DNA from: CAVPRW01 sp046727435 [NCBI: bacterium]
GTDB taxonomy: Bacteria > Tectomicrobia > Entotheonellia > J063
NCBI GenBank assembly: GCA_046727435.1
Contig: JBKPCR010000168.1
Location: 1 to 15,938 of the forward strand
DNA: 15,938 nucleotides
Direction: 5' to 3'
The notes under the pieces were generated by a model. It did not search any database. It was not told the origin of the DNA and was given only the letters and a program-made list of their open reading frames with translations. The position numbers and the translations under genes are program-made. The first letter of the stretch is position 1; each line of letters starts with the position of its first letter. This document shows, piece by piece, positions 14,568-15,938 of this stretch.

Positions 14568-15778
14568 TGCACCAGTCTAGCCCACTGTACCTCGGCATGG
14601 AGGTCCACCAAGACACGATTGCCGTGGCCTACGTCGCCAAAGCCCACGACGCCGAGGTCGTCTTCCTCGGCACCTTTGGCACCCGCCACGGTGCTATCGA
14701 TCCACTCATCCGCCAGAGGCCAGCCACGGCCCAACCTCTGCTCTTCGTCTACGAAGCCGGCCCCTGGGGCTCCTGGCGCTCCCGCGATCTGACGCAAAAA
14801 GGCGATGACGGCTAGGGGGTCGCCCCCTCGTTGCTCCCCCAACAACCAGGCGATCGGGTCACAACCGCCCGCCGAGACGCCGGGCCATTGGCCCGCCTGG
14901 CCCGCTCGGGTGCTCTCCCCGTGCTCTCTGTCCCTCAGGTGGCCGATGACGCGATGCGTGATCTCGCCCGGGCACGTGAAGCCACCCTCGGCGATCTGCA
15001 GGCCGCCAAGTGCCGGCTCACAGCCTGCTGGCGCCGACACGCTCTCCGCGACACGGGCCGGGCCCACGGGGGTCCGGCCCACCGGCGCTGGCGCTCGGCA
15101 GTCGTCTGGCCTCCCCCGGCGCCGCCCATCGTCTTTCAAACAGACGTCCGTGCCCTTCATGACCACCCCGAACGACTCCAGCGTCTCGACCAAGCACGCC
15201 ACGACCAGGTTACATCGTGGCGCTTGCCGCCGGTCGGCGACGCACTACAGGCCCGGCGCGGCGTGCCGTGCACCGTGGCCGTGACCAGGGTGGCCGAAAG
15301 TGGCGCTCTGACGCGGTTCGAGAGCCCAAGAGCACTGATGAAATGCGTGGGTCTGCGTCCCTCAGCATACACCAGCGCCGCGCGCCGACGACCAGGGGCC
15401 ATGACCAACGCGGCGAACACCCATGCCCGCAGAGCCCTGGTCGAAGGGGCCTGGGCCTACCGCGATCCCGCCAAGGGCAGCCGACCCGTGCAACGGCGAC
15501 TCGAACACCAACCCCAACTCATCCAGGACCTCAGTTGGAAGGCCCAGGTCCGGCGGTGTCAACGCTCTCGACAGCTCAGCGCACGAGGCACACACGCCAC
15601 CATCGTCACGGTGGCCATGGCCCGTGAGCTGGCCGGATGCATGTGGGCTATGGCCAAGCAGGTCCCGGTAACCCCCTCAAGCCACGATCGCTCACGACTC
15701 AACGACGAACGCAGCAGGCTTGCCACCGTGCATCGGACGAGACGCAGCCCCGGTGTGGTGTCACCCTCGGCCGCGTGA
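14568..15778 (+). pseudogene. IS110-family transposase, inactivated
   Basis: ATG 14568 follows CGGAGG. The N-terminal RuvC-like DEDD domain reads YLGMEVHQDTIAVAYV, FVYEAGPWGS and TTARRDAGPLARLARSG. In family members the first acid is Asp (GMDVH), here Glu, and the TDRRDA motif is TARRDA, so two of the four catalytic acids are changed. TAG at 14813 replaces a codon in KGDDG-stop-GVAPSL (relatives read CWVVAPSL from memory); reading continues in the same frame. The C-terminal domain is recognisable: MKCVGLRPSAYTSAARRR, NTHARRALVEGAWAYRDPAK and MWAMAKQVPVTP. Near 15740 a frame change would restore QPRCGVTLGRVKRLVEDT to a TAG at 15805. IS110 elements lack long inverted repeats; the exact ends were not set. 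Confidence 0.87.
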
Positions 15779-15829
15779 AGCGGCTCGTAGAGGACACTCG
15801 AGCCTAGTACTACAGTGGTAACAAGATCA

Positions 15830-15938
15830 TTATGCCGCCACGGCCCCCACCAGCGCTTGACGACGCCTATAGTGGTAGTATGGGGCGGTGGCCTGGTGCC
15901 ACCGACGCCATTGCGACCAACGCAGGATGTGACGGGCC
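15830..15938 (-). CDS. transposase C-terminus, cut by window edge
   Basis: Reading leftward from the right edge the frame gives RHILRWSQWRRWHQATA and then HYRRRQALVG before TAA at 15830-15832. The WRRxHQAxAxxxHYRRR ending is common at the C-terminus of IS701/IS4-like transposases. Only about 35 residues are inside the window. Its stop lies 23 bases from the restored end of the IS110 gene, on the opposite strand. Short AGTGGTA repeats at 15814 and 15871 may belong to the element end. Confidence 0.55.
   Translation of the reverse strand, partial: ARHILRWSQWRRWHQATAPYYHYRRRQALVGAVAA

Noticed and set aside
1-15938. CRISPR arrays, tRNA, rRNA or a replication origin
   Set aside because: No regularly spaced direct repeats, cloverleaf sequences, rRNA motifs or iteron/DnaA-box clusters were seen on either strand.

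Overview
The window looks like an accessory island from a high-GC, probably Gram-negative, environmental bacterium. The basis is GC-rich codons, purine-rich ribosome binding sites, a BamE/SmpA-like lipoprotein domain on the minus strand, an integron-type attC site, and IS481, IS110 and IS1-like transposases. No rRNA, tRNA or core housekeeping operon fixes the taxon, so I do not name a genus.

Left part (1-5000) is conflict-system-like. A pentapeptide-repeat gene enters from the left edge. It is followed by an intact patatin-like phospholipase and, 13 bases further on, a long multidomain gene: nucleoside-deoxyribosyltransferase-like N-terminus, helical/TPR middle, SLOG-like C-terminus. That gene is split by one frameshift. 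A decayed IS1-like transposase C-terminus separates it from an intact CAP12-type TIR-like gene.

Middle (5100-8500) is one mobile module: a small C2HH zinc-finger gene, a pentapeptide gene whose C-terminus repeats the same zinc-finger module, and a large serine recombinase. The recombinase carries a frameshift, an in-frame TAG and a tyrosine where the catalytic serine should be. Its 3' end lies against a truncated secreted-protein gene on the minus strand, so the module probably sits in a broken host gene.

Right-middle (8500-11900) has a perfect-consensus sigma-70 promoter ahead of an intact MDR alcohol dehydrogenase that lacks the usual catalytic zinc cysteine. Beyond it are sparse, mostly decayed minus-strand genes: a BamE-like fragment and a pentapeptide-repeat protein.

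Right part (11900-15938) holds a DUF4062 / nucleoside-deoxyribosyltransferase-like pseudogene on the minus strand, a well-formed attC site, an IS481 element that has lost its catalytic core but kept both inverted repeats, an intact MTA/SAH-nucleosidase-like gene, an inactivated IS110 transposase, and the C-terminus of another transposase at the right edge.

Two themes recur. Pentapeptide-repeat genes sit beside predicted nucleotide-processing effectors or mobile-element genes at three places. Three separate genes carry NDT/TIR-type folds, which suggests a decaying defence island. Four in-frame TAG codons interrupt the four mobile-element genes in which I could restore a frame across an in-frame stop; ordinary decay is the simplest reading, but the pattern can be tested.
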